Counted from the first letter of the stretch, positions 40,950 to 51,089 are shown. The stretch: 64,000 bases of DNA from Ursus arctos (GCF_023065955.2 NW_026623008.1:21758001-21822000), one strand, 5' to 3'. Numbers and translations: made by a program. The notes: generated from the letters alone by a model not told the origin.

Positions 40950-41045
40950 TTCAGCAAACATTTATGACTCTTGGTCCCATGCTGGATACCATGCTGAGGG
41001 CGAGGGGAGCACAGACAAGCAAGGGAGGGTCCTTCTCCAGGGCGT
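40950..41045 (-). mobile_element. L2 end fragment, antisense
   Basis: TTCAGCAAACATTTATGACT, CCATGCTGGATACCATGCTG and GGGAGCACAGACAAGCAAGG match the antisense L2 3' end (ttcaacaaatatttattgag...cagtgaacaaaacagacaa). Confidence 0.6.
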
Positions 41046-41109
41046 CCTCAGGGGTGGTCAGAGCGCCGATGTGGGGAGTCCCAGGAGCTGAGAGACATAG
41101 AGGCCGTGC

Positions 41110-41260
41110 AGGGTGGACCCTGACCGGCCTGGGTTCAGTCCTGGTGCTGACACTTCCTTCTTTGGCTCCCCAGCCTTGGTTTTCCCATCTGTACACTGGG
41201 TGGGCGAAGGGGTTCCTAATGTCTTCCCCATGGCCGTATGGACTCCCTTACAGGACTGTG
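41110..41260 (+). mobile_element. MIR, sense
   Basis: GCCTGGGTTCAGTCCTGGTG, CCAGCCTTGGTTTTCCCATC and TGTACACTGGGTGGGCGAAG match MIR from head to core. Confidence 0.7.
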
Positions 41261-41264
41261 AGCT

Positions 41265-41800
41265 GGAAGGGCCACCCATGGTGGGCCTCTTTTGTTCCTT
41301 CCTGCTCAGAATCCCCTTCTTTTTATGAACTGTGACTCCGGCTGCTTCTCCTGGGATCACTCAACCTAGTGCCCCCGGGGGGCCTCAGGGATTGGAGAGG
41401 GCGCCTTGGGTGTCCAGGCCCCACTGGAATTTTTCCTGGGATTGTATGCCCAGGCACAGACAGAGGCTGCTTTCCCTTCCTTCTGCGACAAAAAACTGAG
41501 AGGTGCCATACGCCTGGGTCGTCCCCCTGTCCCACGCACCAGCCTCACTGCTCTTTAGAAGACGGAGGCAGACTCACGGACAGAATAATGGAATCAGAGC
41601 TGGGAAGGGAGGGAGGGAGGTCTGACGGTCCCGGCCACCCCTGCATTGCCCAGGGAGCTGCACTAACAAATTCTGGCTCCCGCTTACTCCGAGCTTCCGT
41701 CCTTTGCAACCCAAATGTCCCGGTGCATAGATGTGAGCAGTCTCGGCGGCCACCATTCATGACACCTGCTTGCTTGCAGACATAGGTGACCGTGTTTCAG
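41265..41800. other. GC-rich single-copy DNA
   Basis: No repeat family or gene is recognised. Overlapping frames up to 138 codons lack domains. Confidence 0.45.
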
Positions 41801-41804
41801 CGCC

Positions 41805-41965
41805 TGAGCCCCGCAGACAGTGGGCACTGTCGTCCTGCTGCACTTTCACAGAGGACGAAACAGAGGCAGAGGGAGGTGGTACCTGCCCCATGTCACCGCG
41901 GTCCGTTGGTCCCGGAGCTGGGAGTGGGTCCTCGCACCCCGAACTGAAGGCTCCACGTGGGCCCG
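41805..41965 (-). mobile_element. MIR, antisense, decayed
   Basis: CACTTTCACAGAGGACGAAA, CAGAGGCAGAGGGAGGTGGT and CCTGCCCCATGTCACCGC keep the antisense MIR order. Confidence 0.6.
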
Positions 41966-42234
41966 GTGCTTAGTAAGAGCCTGTTGGCTGGAGCCACCAG
42001 GGAGCAGAGCAGCTAGGAGGCCTGGGGGAGGGGGACGTGGCACAGAGATGGAGACACAGAGATGGGGTCCTGAGGTTAACAGTAGAGGCTGGACTGGCAA
42101 GAAGATGCGCGGAGGGTGTGCCCAGAGGGGGGCAAGTGTGTGGTGCTTTGGGACACTGGGTGACACCCTGTCCCTTGGGAGGCACATCCCAGGGCTGGCT
42201 TTCCTAACTTTCTCCCTGACCCCTGCAGAGTGCA

Positions 42235-42375
42235 GGACGGGACCCGTGGCTCTATTTATGGATGACGGAAGTACAGCTCAGGGAGGGACAGGGATTTAGG
42301 GAAGGCCCCACATTCAGCTGGGTCAGGATCAGAATTAGAACCCGGGACTTTGGGTTCAAAGGCCCATTATCTGTC
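42235..42375 (-). mobile_element. MIR, antisense
   Basis: CTATTTATGGATGACGGAAG, TACAGCTCAGGGAGGGACAG and AGAATTAGAACCCGGGACTT match antisense MIR with its tRNA-like head at the right. Confidence 0.68.
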
Positions 42376-42379
42376 CCAA

Positions 42380-42740
42380 AATGAGCACTTCAGTGGGGCC
42401 CTAGAGGACTCCCAATTCCTGCCCTGTGCCCCCTCCCCAGGACTCCTACCCGCAGCTATGTAAGTGTCCAGGTCTCTGGCTGCCCCGAGCCTGCGTCCAG
42501 GTGCTCGGGGCTCTGGCTGCTCCAGAGCGAGGAGGCAGGAGGGCTGGTCATGGGGAGCATCTGAGACTAGCTGTGTGAGGACAGACAGGCGGGCAGCGTA
42601 TGAGGACAGGAAAGATGAGCTCCATTAGGGAGGCGTGAGGGGCGGCTCCCACTTCTGGGCAGAGAGCACTGTTCTGGGGTGCTGGGGTCCAAGGAGGTAG
42701 GAGTGAAGGGCAGGGTGGGGAGCGGCTCCATATCACTGGA
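42380..42740. other. GC-rich single-copy DNA
   Basis: No repeat family or gene is recognised. Confidence 0.45.
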
Positions 42741-42744
42741 GAGA

Positions 42745-42825
42745 GTTCTCGCACGCTGGCCCCAGGCGGTTTCCACCAGAATCACCTGGGAGCTCCCTTC
42801 CTGGGCCAGCTTGGCCGGGGTCCTT
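42745..42825. mobile_element. Possible MER5-type hAT-Charlie scrap
   Basis: GTTTCCACCAGAATCACCTG and GGAGCTCCCTTCCTGGGCC recall the MER5-type phrase (agcatcagaatcacctgggaactt). The fragment is short. Confidence 0.4.
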
Positions 42826-42829
42826 CCCC

Positions 42830-43585
42830 TGCTGTACCTCTAACACGCCCGCCCGAGGGGCCACGGCTTGCTCAGGTCCGGAAGCAGGCTCGGGTCTCCA
42901 GGCCCATCCTGCTCAGAGATGCCCAACAGCTCCCTGCAGCCTGCTGGGGGGGCCCCAAGCCCAAGTCCTTACGGCTACGCAGCTGCTTTGGAGCCCAGAC
43001 CGGCCTTGCCTCCCCCGCTCCTCCCACCCCACCATCTCCTCCACTCCCTGCGGCCCCCCCCTGCCTGGGCGCAACAGAGCAGGGACCAGTGGGAGATGAA
43101 ACAGAAGGTTCCTTTCAAAGCCACTGCGCACCAGGCCTGTGCAGGCCCGCCGAGCATTCACCATCCTCACTGAGGTTGGCGGCACCCCGGCCCCACCCCG
43201 TCACAGCCGGTGAACTGGGGGCACAGGGGTCCCAGGGCAAGGATTTCAGCCTGTCTGTCTCTGCCCCGAGCTTCACTCTTCATGCATCTGCTCACGCATT
43301 CAGCAGTGATTACTGTGGCTCGACTCCGAGCCCGGCCCAGTTCTGGGTGTTGAGGCCGCGGCAGGGACAGACCTTCCCTGCTGGCCTGGGGCCCGCGTGG
43401 GGGTCGCTCCAGAGCCCTTGGTGATTCCCACAGCAGATGGAGGGTTTTTAGAGGGTTCCTCCTGGCCCTGACATTTCGTCTGTCTATCACCCCCTCCCCC
43501 ATCTATCCGTCTATACCCACATTCACATCTCTCAGGTACGGTGGGGCATCGTGCTCTGTGCTGGTCACTCGTCACCTTTAGGACC
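42830..43585. other. GC-rich single-copy DNA
   Basis: Plus frames of 101 and 111 codons overlap several minus frames. The plus frame at 42868-43173 is Pro/Ala/Leu-rich without a domain. No gene is called. Confidence 0.45.
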
Positions 43586-43587
43586 CA

Positions 43588-43705
43588 CCTAACCCCATGA
43601 TGGAAGCCTCCAGTCTCCCGACGTTTAGACGAGGTCAGCGCGTGATCCCAGAGCTGACGAGCAGCAGAGTAAGACTAAGTCCAGGCCTCTTCGCTGGGCC
43701 CGTCT
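43588..43705 (-). mobile_element. MIR, antisense, decayed
   Basis: CTCCCGACGTTTAGACGAGG, AGCGCGTGATCCCAGAGCTG and AAGTCCAGGCCTC fit the antisense MIR order. Confidence 0.5.
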
Positions 43706-43814
43706 CTCACCACTTCCAGCTCTCAGGGCCCGAGATGCTGCCACGCAGCTCCCCAGGTCCCAGGAACCAGGCGTGTCCCATCCCTATGTCTGGCTGCCTG
43801 TTACCTATGACTGG

Positions 43815-44115
43815 AACATGATCTCAAGCTCTGCGTTGATAATCTCCAATGTTTTTAACATTTCATTATCTAATTGTGCCTAACAGGCTCTGATTCTAAT
43901 CTTCTCGGAGTGCAGCTTTATCTGTGAGAAGGCGCCGTCCCCAGGCTGCGCGGCGAGTCCCTGAACCTGAGCCCTCCCGCTTCCCTTTGATTCACAACCA
44001 AAGCATCTTCAGCTGCTCCCTTCTCCAGGGCCCACTTCAGACGCTCTGAGTTTATGGCTGTCACAAAATGTTATTAGCCATGATAATGGCAATTAGAACA
44101 ATTAGGCCAGGCCAT
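43815..44115. promoter_or_regulatory. AT-rich island, candidate conserved non-coding element
   Basis: Repeat-free sequence contains GTTGATAATCTCCAATG, AACATTTCATTATCTAATTG, TGCCTAACAGGCTCTGATTC and, at its right end, ATGTTATTAGCCATGATAAT followed by GGCAATTAGAACAATTAGGC. Two AATTAG cores lie 9 bp apart, next to the near-palindrome CCATGATAATGG. This is one of the strongest enhancer-like candidates in the window. Confidence 0.5.
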
Positions 44116-44119
44116 AAAC

Positions 44120-44500
44120 CAGCTCCGGATTGAGGACTGACAGGGAGTTTCTTGAGCCCAGGTGGCCACCATCCACCTGACAGGCCTCCACAGTGACAGA
44201 GTGACACTGTCCCTCGGGAGCAGTGCTGCCCTGTGTCCTGGGGACCCCTGCAGGGAGCCCCCCACCCCACCCGGGGCCAGAGTTTGTTGGCTGTTGTTCC
44301 AGGCTCCCCCTCCCTTCCCTACACAAGCCTCCTGCTCTCCTTCCTCCCCGCTCAGGACGGCATCTCAGTAATGGTCTCTGGGGCCTCTCGCATTCAGATT
44401 CCAAACCCCACCAGTGGAGGCTCAGTCTCGGTTAATGGTCTTGAGCCCCAGGCAGGGGTGGAGGGAGGCAATGTGGCCCATTGTCTAGCCAGCTCTGGAT
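44120..44500. other. GC-rich single-copy DNA
   Basis: No repeat family or gene is recognised. Confidence 0.45.
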
Positions 44501-44504
44501 GACT

Positions 44505-44675
44505 GTGCTTTCCAGTCTGGGCTCTGCCACTGCCTTGCTGTGAGATGGTGGGCAAGTTACTTAACCTCTCTGAGCCTCCTTCATTTTCCCCTCTGTAACA
44601 AGGGCACGGTTATACTGATTATATCCGGTTGTTGTAAGGATTTGAGGGTTGCTGGAGGCAGATGGCTAGGCTCAC
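44505..44675 (+). mobile_element. MIR, sense
   Basis: CTGGGCTCTGCCACTGCCTT, GGGCAAGTTACTTAACCTCT, CTGAGCCTCCTTCATTTTCC and GGTTGTTGTAAGGATTTGAG match MIR closely. Confidence 0.88.
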
Positions 44676-44914
44676 ATGATACCAGCACGCAGGATTTAGG
44701 GGCACTCTGGGCAAATCTGCACCGGTAACCTGGGGACTGTGACAGCCCCGCATGCAGGATGCTGTGGGGACCCCATGCCTTAGTGTGCATTAAATGTCTG
44801 TGCACGTTAATTGCCATTGTTACCACCATTATTATCAGCAGCATTCAGCTGGCAGGCAAATGCCCCTGTGCTGTGTTTGGGCACGAAGGGCCGGGCATAG
44901 TAAAGATCGACACT

Positions 44915-45165
44915 CGATGAGCGGGAAGAACAGGGACTTGGGAGCAGACTGTCCAGGTTCAAGGCTCCGCTCCACCATTTCTGAGCTGTGTGACTTTGCG
45001 TGAGTTTCTAAACCTCTCTGAGCTTCTGTATTTTCATCTGTAAAACGGGGGATAGCAACAGTGTCTCCTCTGTAGTATTGTTGAAGTCGTTAAGTGGATT
45101 AATGCACATAAGGCGCTCAGCGTAGGGCCTGTTACCCAGTGCTCTCTGTGTTAGCTCTCATTGTT
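44915..45165 (+). mobile_element. MIR, sense, near full length
   Basis: It runs from GAACAGGGACTTGGGAGCAG through TCCAGGTTCAAGGCTCCGCT, GAGCTGTGTGACTTTGCGTG, TGAGCTTCTGTATTTTCATC and TGTAAAACGGGGGATAGCAA to GCACATAAGGCGCTCAGCGT. It covers essentially the whole roughly 260-bp MIR and is the best preserved copy here. Confidence 0.93.
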
Positions 45166-45224
45166 CCAGGCCCCGAGGGAGGCGGGCGCTGAGCGGCCCC
45201 TGAAGATCTCCCTTTCCGCCACCG

Positions 45225-45385
45225 CTGCAGTGACAGCTGAGAAATGCAGGCCAAGAGACATTAGATTAAATGTCTGGGAACAAGACGGTATATGGCGGTG
45301 CTAAATTATGCAGGGCAGACAATTAGAGAACGAGAGGATCTATAAAGAAGGGCTCATTGGGCGGGACAGAGGCTCAGCGCGCAGG
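45225..45385. promoter_or_regulatory. AT-rich island, candidate conserved non-coding element
   Basis: AGACATTAGATTAAATGTCT is an imperfect inverted repeat. It is followed by ACGGTATATGGCGGTGC, TAAATTATGCAGGGC, AGACAATTAGAGAACG and GATCTATAAAG. The stretch is repeat-free and bounded by GC-rich DNA. A TATA-like CTATAAAG occurs at about 45340, but there is no other promoter evidence. Confidence 0.45.
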
Positions 45386-45464
45386 AGCCGGAGGTGAGGG
45401 AGAGGCGGGGAGAGGCGCCTGCAGCCCCAGGCAGGGCTGGCCTCGCTGTGTCCTCCTTAATGAC

Positions 45465-45650
45465 AATGAGTTTTCTTTTAATATAAGTAATGTATACTTA
45501 TCGTAAACCCCTTGGAATGTGCAAAAACGTAAAGCACTGATGTCTCACCAGCAGAGACAGTAGATGCCTTTCTTCATTTTCGATTTATATACAAGTGCAT
45601 ATTTTCCTAATTGATTTCCCAGTGGTGTGACTCTGTTCTGATCACTTACC
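45465..45650 (-). mobile_element. Old L1M-type 3' UTR scrap, antisense
   Basis: TAATATAAGTAATGTATACT, TATCGTAAACCCCTTGGAAT, GTGCAAAAACGTAAAGC and GATTTATATACAAGTGCATA recall the antisense 3' end of an old L1 (aatacatgttcattgtaaaaaatttggaaaat...). A similar-aged piece reappears at 46770-46880. Confidence 0.5.
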
Positions 45651-45654
45651 ATTC

Positions 45655-45940
45655 CCTTCACGGGTGAGAGAGGGGACACGGGACAGGGAAGGACGGACGG
45701 GAGAACCGAGCTCTGACCCTTAGATGCTTCCTCTCGAGAGGGTCACTCCCCACCTCTATTCACGTTTCTCGGCTAAGGCAGGTCTCAGGGGCACCCGGAC
45801 ATGCAGGCGATGGGGACGTGCGGTTCTCCTGCGGGGGCGCCCAGAAGGACAACTGGGTCTCCGTGAACCCCAGCCACGTCCCCTGCACGCTGCTCCTGCA
45901 GATTTGGGTGCTTCTCACCTGACCCTCCGGTCCAACCCAT
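45655..45940. other. Single-copy DNA
   Basis: No repeat family or gene is recognised. Confidence 0.4.
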
Positions 45941-45944
45941 TTCT

Positions 45945-46760
45945 CATCTCATTATACGTTCTTTTCTTAATATTAATGAATGTTTTCATCATGGTAAATG
46001 CACTCCTTAATCCCCATCACCTATTTAACCCGTTGCCACCAGCCCCTCCCCTCTGGTAACCCTCTGTGCATTCTCTATATTGCAGAGTCTGTGTCTTGGT
46101 TTGTCTTCTCTTTTTTCCTTTGCTAATTTGTTTTGTTTCTTAACTCCCACGTACGAGTGAAATCATATAGTATTTGTCTTTCTCCGACCGGCTTATTTTG
46201 CCAGCATTATACTCTCCACGCGCATCGTGGCAAATGGCAAGATCTCATTCTTTTTTGTGGCTGAGTCGTATTGCACCGCGTATCTATACCATCCGTCTAT
46301 GGATGGACACTTGGGCTGGTTACATAGTTTCACTATTGTAGATCAGGCTGTCATAAACATTGGGGTTTATGTGTTTTTTGGTTAGTGGTTTCGTATTGTT
46401 TTTGTATTTTTTGGGTAAATGCCCAGCAGTGGAATTACTGGATCATAGAGTCATTCTATTTTTAATCTTTGAGGAACCTCCATGCTGGTGTCCACAGTGG
46501 CTGCACCAGCAGTGCACGAAGGCTCCTTTTTCTCCACAAATTTCTCCAGCAAATTTCATGTCTGTTGGCCATTTGCATGTCTTCTTTGGAGAAATGTCTG
46601 TTCCTGTCTTCTGCCCACTTTAAGTTGGATGATTTGTTCTTTACGTGCTGAGTTGTATCAGTTCTTCATATATTTTGGATACTGAGCCTTGATCAGCTAT
46701 GTCATTTGCAAATATCTTCTCCCATTCAGCAGGTTGCCTTTTATATTCTTGGAAATAGTC
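45945..46760 (-). mobile_element. Carnivore-type L1, 5'-truncated, antisense
   Basis: CTCCTTAATCCCCATCACCT, ATTTAACCCGTTGCCACCAG, GTGAAATCATATAGTATTTG, GTCTATGGATGGACACTTGG, TAAATGCCCAGCAGTGGAAT, TACTGGATCATAGAGTCATT and TTCTCCCATTCAGCAGGTTG give the antisense L1 order from 3' UTR into ORF2. No open coding frame survives. Confidence 0.92.
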
Positions 46761-46764
46761 CATT

Positions 46765-46880
46765 TAATTAATGTTCCATAATTTATTTAACCCAATGCCT
46801 ATTAAAAAATCTGGATGATTTGAATCAACTCTCATAAATAACATCGCTACAGATTTCACTCTTGAGCCTTCCTCCTGCAA
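46765..46880 (-). mobile_element. Old L1M-type scrap, antisense
   Basis: TCCATAATTTATTTAACCCA, ATGCCTATTAAAAAATCTGG and CATAAATAACATCGCTACAG match the phrase ccataatttatttaaccagt...aataatgctgcaatgaa. It is probably the far side of the element whose near side is at 45465-45650. Confidence 0.55.
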
Positions 46881-46984
46881 GGCGATGCAGCAAAATAGTA
46901 TGAGTTTAAAAACCTAATAATACTGAGCATTCATGGAGCGAATAATCTCCAAGTCCCGTTTGCTTGGCCTTCATAGGACCCCAG

Positions 46985-47530
46985 ATCTGGAAACTTCTCC
47001 AGCTCTGCAGGCTCCCACCCTGGCCCCACCACCACGGTGCCTGGACCGGTGCAGGGGCCTCCTGCCTGCTCCCTGCCTCTGCCCCACCCTGCTCCTGGCA
47101 CTCTCTCCCCAGCAGCCAGGCGGCTTCCTGACACTCAGGGCGGAGCTGTCCCTGCCCTGCTCCATGCCCCCAGACTCCTGCCTCACTCCACTCAGTCCAC
47201 CCTCACAGCGGCTCCAGGGACTCTGAGGTCTCTGGCCCCCAGCCCCCAGCCCATCCCCCTCCCCTTAGCCCCTCAGGCTCCTTCCTGGCCCTGGAGCCCT
47301 CTGCACCTTCTGCCTCAAGGCTCCCCTTGCCCTTCCCTCCAGCTGGAGCCCCCTCCCCACGTCTGCCCCGCTCCCTGTCTCTGCTCCAGGGTCACCTGCT
47401 CCGACTGGCCTTCCCTGAGCCCCCTTTACAACTGTGACCTCCCCCCCCACACACCCTCTAGCACCCTCCCCTGCCTGCTTCCCCCAGCTCTTACCCTTAC
47501 TTTCACACTCCGCAGCTCACCTTTCATGCT
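46985..47530 (+). mobile_element. L2 fragments, sense
   Basis: CTCCTGCCTCACTCCACTCA, GGGTCACCTGCTCCGACTGG, CCTTCCCTGAGCCCCCTTTA and AGCTCTTACCCTTACTTTCA follow the L2 3' region (aggtcacctcctcagagaggccttccctgacc...cttaccctgctttattttt). The Pro/Leu-rich first half of the 265-codon frame at 47037-47834 is this repeat. Confidence 0.6.
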
Positions 47531-48475
47531 CTGTGAGGCTCCTCTTTCTAGAATCAGGCCTCTCGCTCTTGCAGAGGCCAGTGATGCCCACAGTGGGCTC
47601 CCGAGGACGTGGACGCTGGAGCGCTGGCCGCGCCCCTCGTGCAGGGCTGTCCTGCCTGAGATGCTGTCCCCACTTCTCCCAGGAGCCAGGGAAGCGGCTG
47701 CTGGTGACAAGGCTGTTCTCCAGGAGGAAGCACCGGTCTCCACACGTGGCCTGGCCCAGGAACTGGCGGGGCTTCAGGTGGACGCAGAGGTGCAGTCGGG
47801 TCTCGGGCGCCACCAGGGTCCAGCGCTGGGCTAGCAGGCGGGTGGGATACTGTTCCGGAATGTTCCAGGACCGTGACTGTGGAGCAGCCATGGCCGCACA
47901 CACTCTTGCTCATTTGCTGGGAGATGGAGTCTCCTGACCATCGTCTGCTCCCCTCTGCCGACTCTGGGCTCTGAGCAGGTCCACCCTGGGGCCGCACAGA
48001 TGGGGAGACCAGGACACCCTCTGACAGCGCAGGGCATCCTCCCTTCCATGTGGGCTCCCCCACCCCGCAGCTTCCTGTTCACCACCCACCAGGGACCTCA
48101 GGCCTGTTTGCTTACCCCGGGGCCCAGCCCCTGCACCTGGGGGGCGTGGGGGGGGGCTGCTTTTCGGTGGATCCGGAGGGCACCCCCTGCTGGTCCAGTT
48201 ACTAGAAGGCGTCTGGCCCCCAGCTGATGGGGCAAGGGCTGCCATTGGTAAGCGTTTTGTCTCCCAACCCGTCTGCTTCCCCAAAATCACTGCGATCACT
48301 GGTACCGACGTCACGTCGGTGTTACGGCAGCACCCAGGGCTTCTCTGCCACACCCTGGCCGAGCCCCATCCTGCTCCCCTGCACCTCGCGGTGACTCCTT
48401 GCTGCCTGGTCTCTTCCACTCTCTCCCCGTCAGCCACCCACTCTCCACACGGCTGCGAGTGGGAGCTCTAAAAGC
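47530..48475. other. GC-rich single-copy DNA with long overlapping frames
   Basis: The end of a 265-codon plus frame (47037-47834), a 169-codon minus frame (47554-48063) and a 175-codon minus frame (47910-48437) overlap here. None shows a domain, a signal peptide with consistent context, or a splice pattern I can defend. No gene is called. Confidence 0.45.
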
Positions 48476-48479
48476 GTAA

Positions 48480-48910
48480 CTCAGTGCTGGGTCCTGAGTC
48501 CTGTGGTGTCCTGTGTCCTTAGAGCCAAGGACAGTCTGGCTCCCCTCACCTCTGCAGCCTCAGTGCCTGCCCCCTTCTCCCCATGCCAGGTGGTGCGGTC
48601 ACAACGGCCTTTCTTCTGCCACTGGAACCTCTGAGCCTTTGCACATGTTGTTCCCTCTGCCTGGAACATCCTCCAGGACACCTGAGCTGGCTGACTGGGC
48701 ATGGAAGCATCACTGCCTGTGAAAGGCTCACCGCACAAGGTGGGGCCCCGTAGCCCTTACCACCTTGCAGCTTGCTACAGTTACTGCTTTCGCTCAGCCT
48801 GTCTTATGACTGGAAACCGCGCAGGGTACAGACTGTGTCTGCCTCAGTCACCCCACAGCCCGGGCTCTAGCTCTGTGCTGGGTACACGGCGGGTGCTTCA
48901 CCATCTGGGG
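48480..48910 (+). mobile_element. L2 LINE 3' region, sense
   Basis: GAGCCTTTGCACATGTTGTT, CCCTCTGCCTGGAACATCCT, GGGTACAGACTGTGTCTGCC and CTAGCTCTGTGCTGGGTACA match L2 over about 400 bases through to near its 3' end. Confidence 0.87.
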
Positions 48911-48914
48911 GACC

Positions 48915-49385
48915 CAGCCTGTCCAGGGCCCTGGGAGGAAGGGGGAGCTTGCGGGCCGAGGACGGGAATGATGAGGACAGGGGACACGAGCCCGCATGTG
49001 AACAGTCGAACAGGGCTCCCTGCTCTGCTCGCAGCTGCCTGGACAATCGGGATGGAGCCAGCAGCCCAGCCCTCCGCGGACGAGGCCGGCGAGCGCGACT
49101 GTGAATCATCAAGTCACAAGCCCTCCTAACCTGGCAGGGTCACCGACCACCGGGGACGTCCCTCACAAATGCTCTGTTTTCTAAGGTGGGGGTCACTCTG
49201 GCCTCAGTCTCCTACCCCTCCCAAGAGCCTTTGGGACAAATCTGGTTCCACCCCCAGCATGACCAAGTCTTGTGTCTCTGCTAAAACCCCAGGGCAAGGT
49301 TCCTCTGAGCTCCTCTGGTTTTACACTAAATGGTCTCTGAGATTTTGCCCAGGAGCCTGGGGGGCCTCGGGCCCCGGGCTGGATG
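48915..49385. other. Single-copy DNA
   Basis: No repeat family or gene is recognised. Confidence 0.45.
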
Positions 49386-49560
49386 GTAAAATAATAAGGA
49401 AAAAACTCTCATCAGAGAGATAATGAAAATGGTCCATTACGAAGTAAATGGAACTAACCGTTAACTAAAATATAATTTGGTTAAATGATCCGCACCTCAT
49501 CTCCCTGTATTCACGCTGACGTACTTCTCTCTTCTCCAGTCCCCCCTTCACGACGCTGCT
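49385..49560. promoter_or_regulatory. AT-rich island
   Basis: GGTAAAATAATAAGG, GATAATGAAAATGG, CCGTTAACTAAAATATAATT and TGGTTAAATGATCC in a repeat-free stretch between GC-rich flanks. Candidate non-coding element; evidence is composition only. Confidence 0.3.
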
Positions 49561-49757
49561 TTTCCTCTTTCTTCTTCTTCTCTTTGCTTGACTAGGAGAC
49601 AGCAGTTCGCGCAACATCTTCAGGAACATTTCCAGGGAAAGGGAGAGAGAAACCCAGCAGCGCTGACAGCGTGGCTTCGTTCTCGGGAACCGAAGAAACC
49701 ATTGTGCAAAGTACAAAACCTGAGAAGAAACTAGAACACCGTGAAGGTCAGTTACGG

Positions 49758-49815
49758 CTGGGGATGGAGGGAAAGGGGGGCCTGGGGTGGGGAGGGGGGG
49801 TCCAGAGAGGGGGGC
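49758..49815 (+). repeat. G-rich tract with G-quadruplex potential
   Basis: Runs GGGG, GGGG, GGGGGG, GGGG, GGGG, GGGGGGG and GGGGGG occur within about 55 bases, separated by short spacers. Confidence 0.85.
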
Positions 49816-49987
49816 AAGCCTCGCCTCTCCGCAGCTGTCCTCCCCACCCCTTCTCTCTGGCTTTGCATCCCCCGCAGCCCCCCTCCCTGACCCGACCCTG
49901 TGCTTCACACCGAGCCCTAGAAAGTTGATAATCATGGTAAGTCATGTCCGTTGAGAACATAGCAGGTTCCAGATGCTGAGAACTTTA

Positions 49988-50188
49988 TTTTTTTTTAAAG
50001 ATTTTATTTTTATTTTTTTTGAAGAGATAGAGACAGCCAGCGAGAGAGGGAACACAAGCAGGGGGAGTGGGAGAGGGAGAAGCAGGCTCCTAGCGGAGGA
50101 GCCTGATGTGGGGCTTGATCCCAGAACGCCGGGATCACGCCCTGAGCCGAAGGCGGACGCCTAATGACTGCGCCACCCAGGCGCCCCT
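49988..50188 (-). mobile_element. CAN SINE, antisense, bear-type variant
   Basis: AAAGATTTTATTTTTATTTT, GACAGCCAGCGAGAGAGGGA, GGAGGAGCCTGATGTGGGGC, GGATCACGCCCTGAGCC and CGCCACCCAGGCGCCCC are present. A perfect 17-bp duplication AGATGCTGAGAACTTTA flanks it at 49971-49987 and 50189-50205, which suggests a fairly recent insertion. Confidence 0.97.
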
Positions 50189-50204
50189 AGATGCTGAGAA
50201 CTTT

Positions 50205-50760
50205 AAATCCTCAGTGCCCTATTCATTCACCCCGAATATCATTCATGTATTCTCCTTCTTTCTTCCATTTGTTGGACATCTACCAAACCCTACCATCACC
50301 AAGACGCTGTGGCAGAAAACAAACTGGCATTTACTGGGTCACCATTATCTCAATTTCTCCCTACAATGATCCCTTCTTACAGCCAAGAAAGCAAGGCTCA
50401 TGGTTCAGGCTGGGGTCACACAGCATCTGTTTTGGGTCTCATGGTCACCCAGTGAGGGTCTATCAGACAGTGACAACTCTCGCCCGTCTCTGTCCCTCCC
50501 CCTCCCTGTACGGGGCTCTCACCCTGCTCAGGGCACAGTAGTACTGCCGGCCGTGTGACGGGCACCATGCCTCTGCCCCCTGCCCCCGCCCGCCCCCGAT
50601 GGTCTTTAACACACAGTAAGCTTGCAAGGCCAGACTCAGCCCTGGAGACGCATAGGCATCGTGAGGCTCAGGATTTGCCCGGCATACCAGCAAGCCCGTG
50701 GCCAACCCAGGACTTGAACCCAGGTCTGGCCCATCATCTTTGCTGGCCCTAGACACAGGG
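50205..50760 (-). mobile_element. MIR scraps, antisense, in single-copy DNA
   Basis: CATTTACTGGGTCACCATTA, CTTACAGCCAAGAAAGCAAG and GGGGTCACACAGCATC (50325-50430) are an antisense MIR. CCAACCCAGGACTTGAACCC (50702-50721) is the head region of another. The intervening sequence shows no gene. Confidence 0.55.
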
Positions 50761-50764
50761 ATGT

Positions 50765-51085
50765 GTGATTTCAAGAAAAGTCAGGAGGGCCACATCTGCA
50801 AGGTGAATAGAGAAGCTGAGAAATCTGGCTGCAGAAGGAGGCACGACAGAGAAGAGCAGAGAAGCCAAGATGAACCTGAAAAGAGTGAGGGAGGGACAGA
50901 GCTGCCAAGTCCCCGCTCCAGGCCCGGGTCCTATCCAAGTTCGCTCCAGTCGGAAGGAACCCCTAGAGCTCATCCCCTCCCCTGTGAGTCTTTACTTAAA
51001 CTGGATGGACAATTTTCTTGTTATTACTTACCAGGAACCCTGACTCAATGCCAAGGAAACCTGTTTATTTTTAAAATCTGCATTT
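50765..51085. other. Single-copy DNA
   Basis: No gene or repeat is recognised. Confidence 0.45.
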
Positions 51086-51089
51086 AGAA

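Noticed and set aside
42868..43173. Pro/Ala/Leu-rich 101-codon frame resembling a transcription-factor activation region
   Set aside because: Composition alone; no DNA-binding domain nearby and several overlapping minus frames.
45340..45350. TATA box CTATAAAG as a promoter
   Set aside because: No initiator, CpG island or downstream exon can be supported; a lone TATA-like match is expected by chance.
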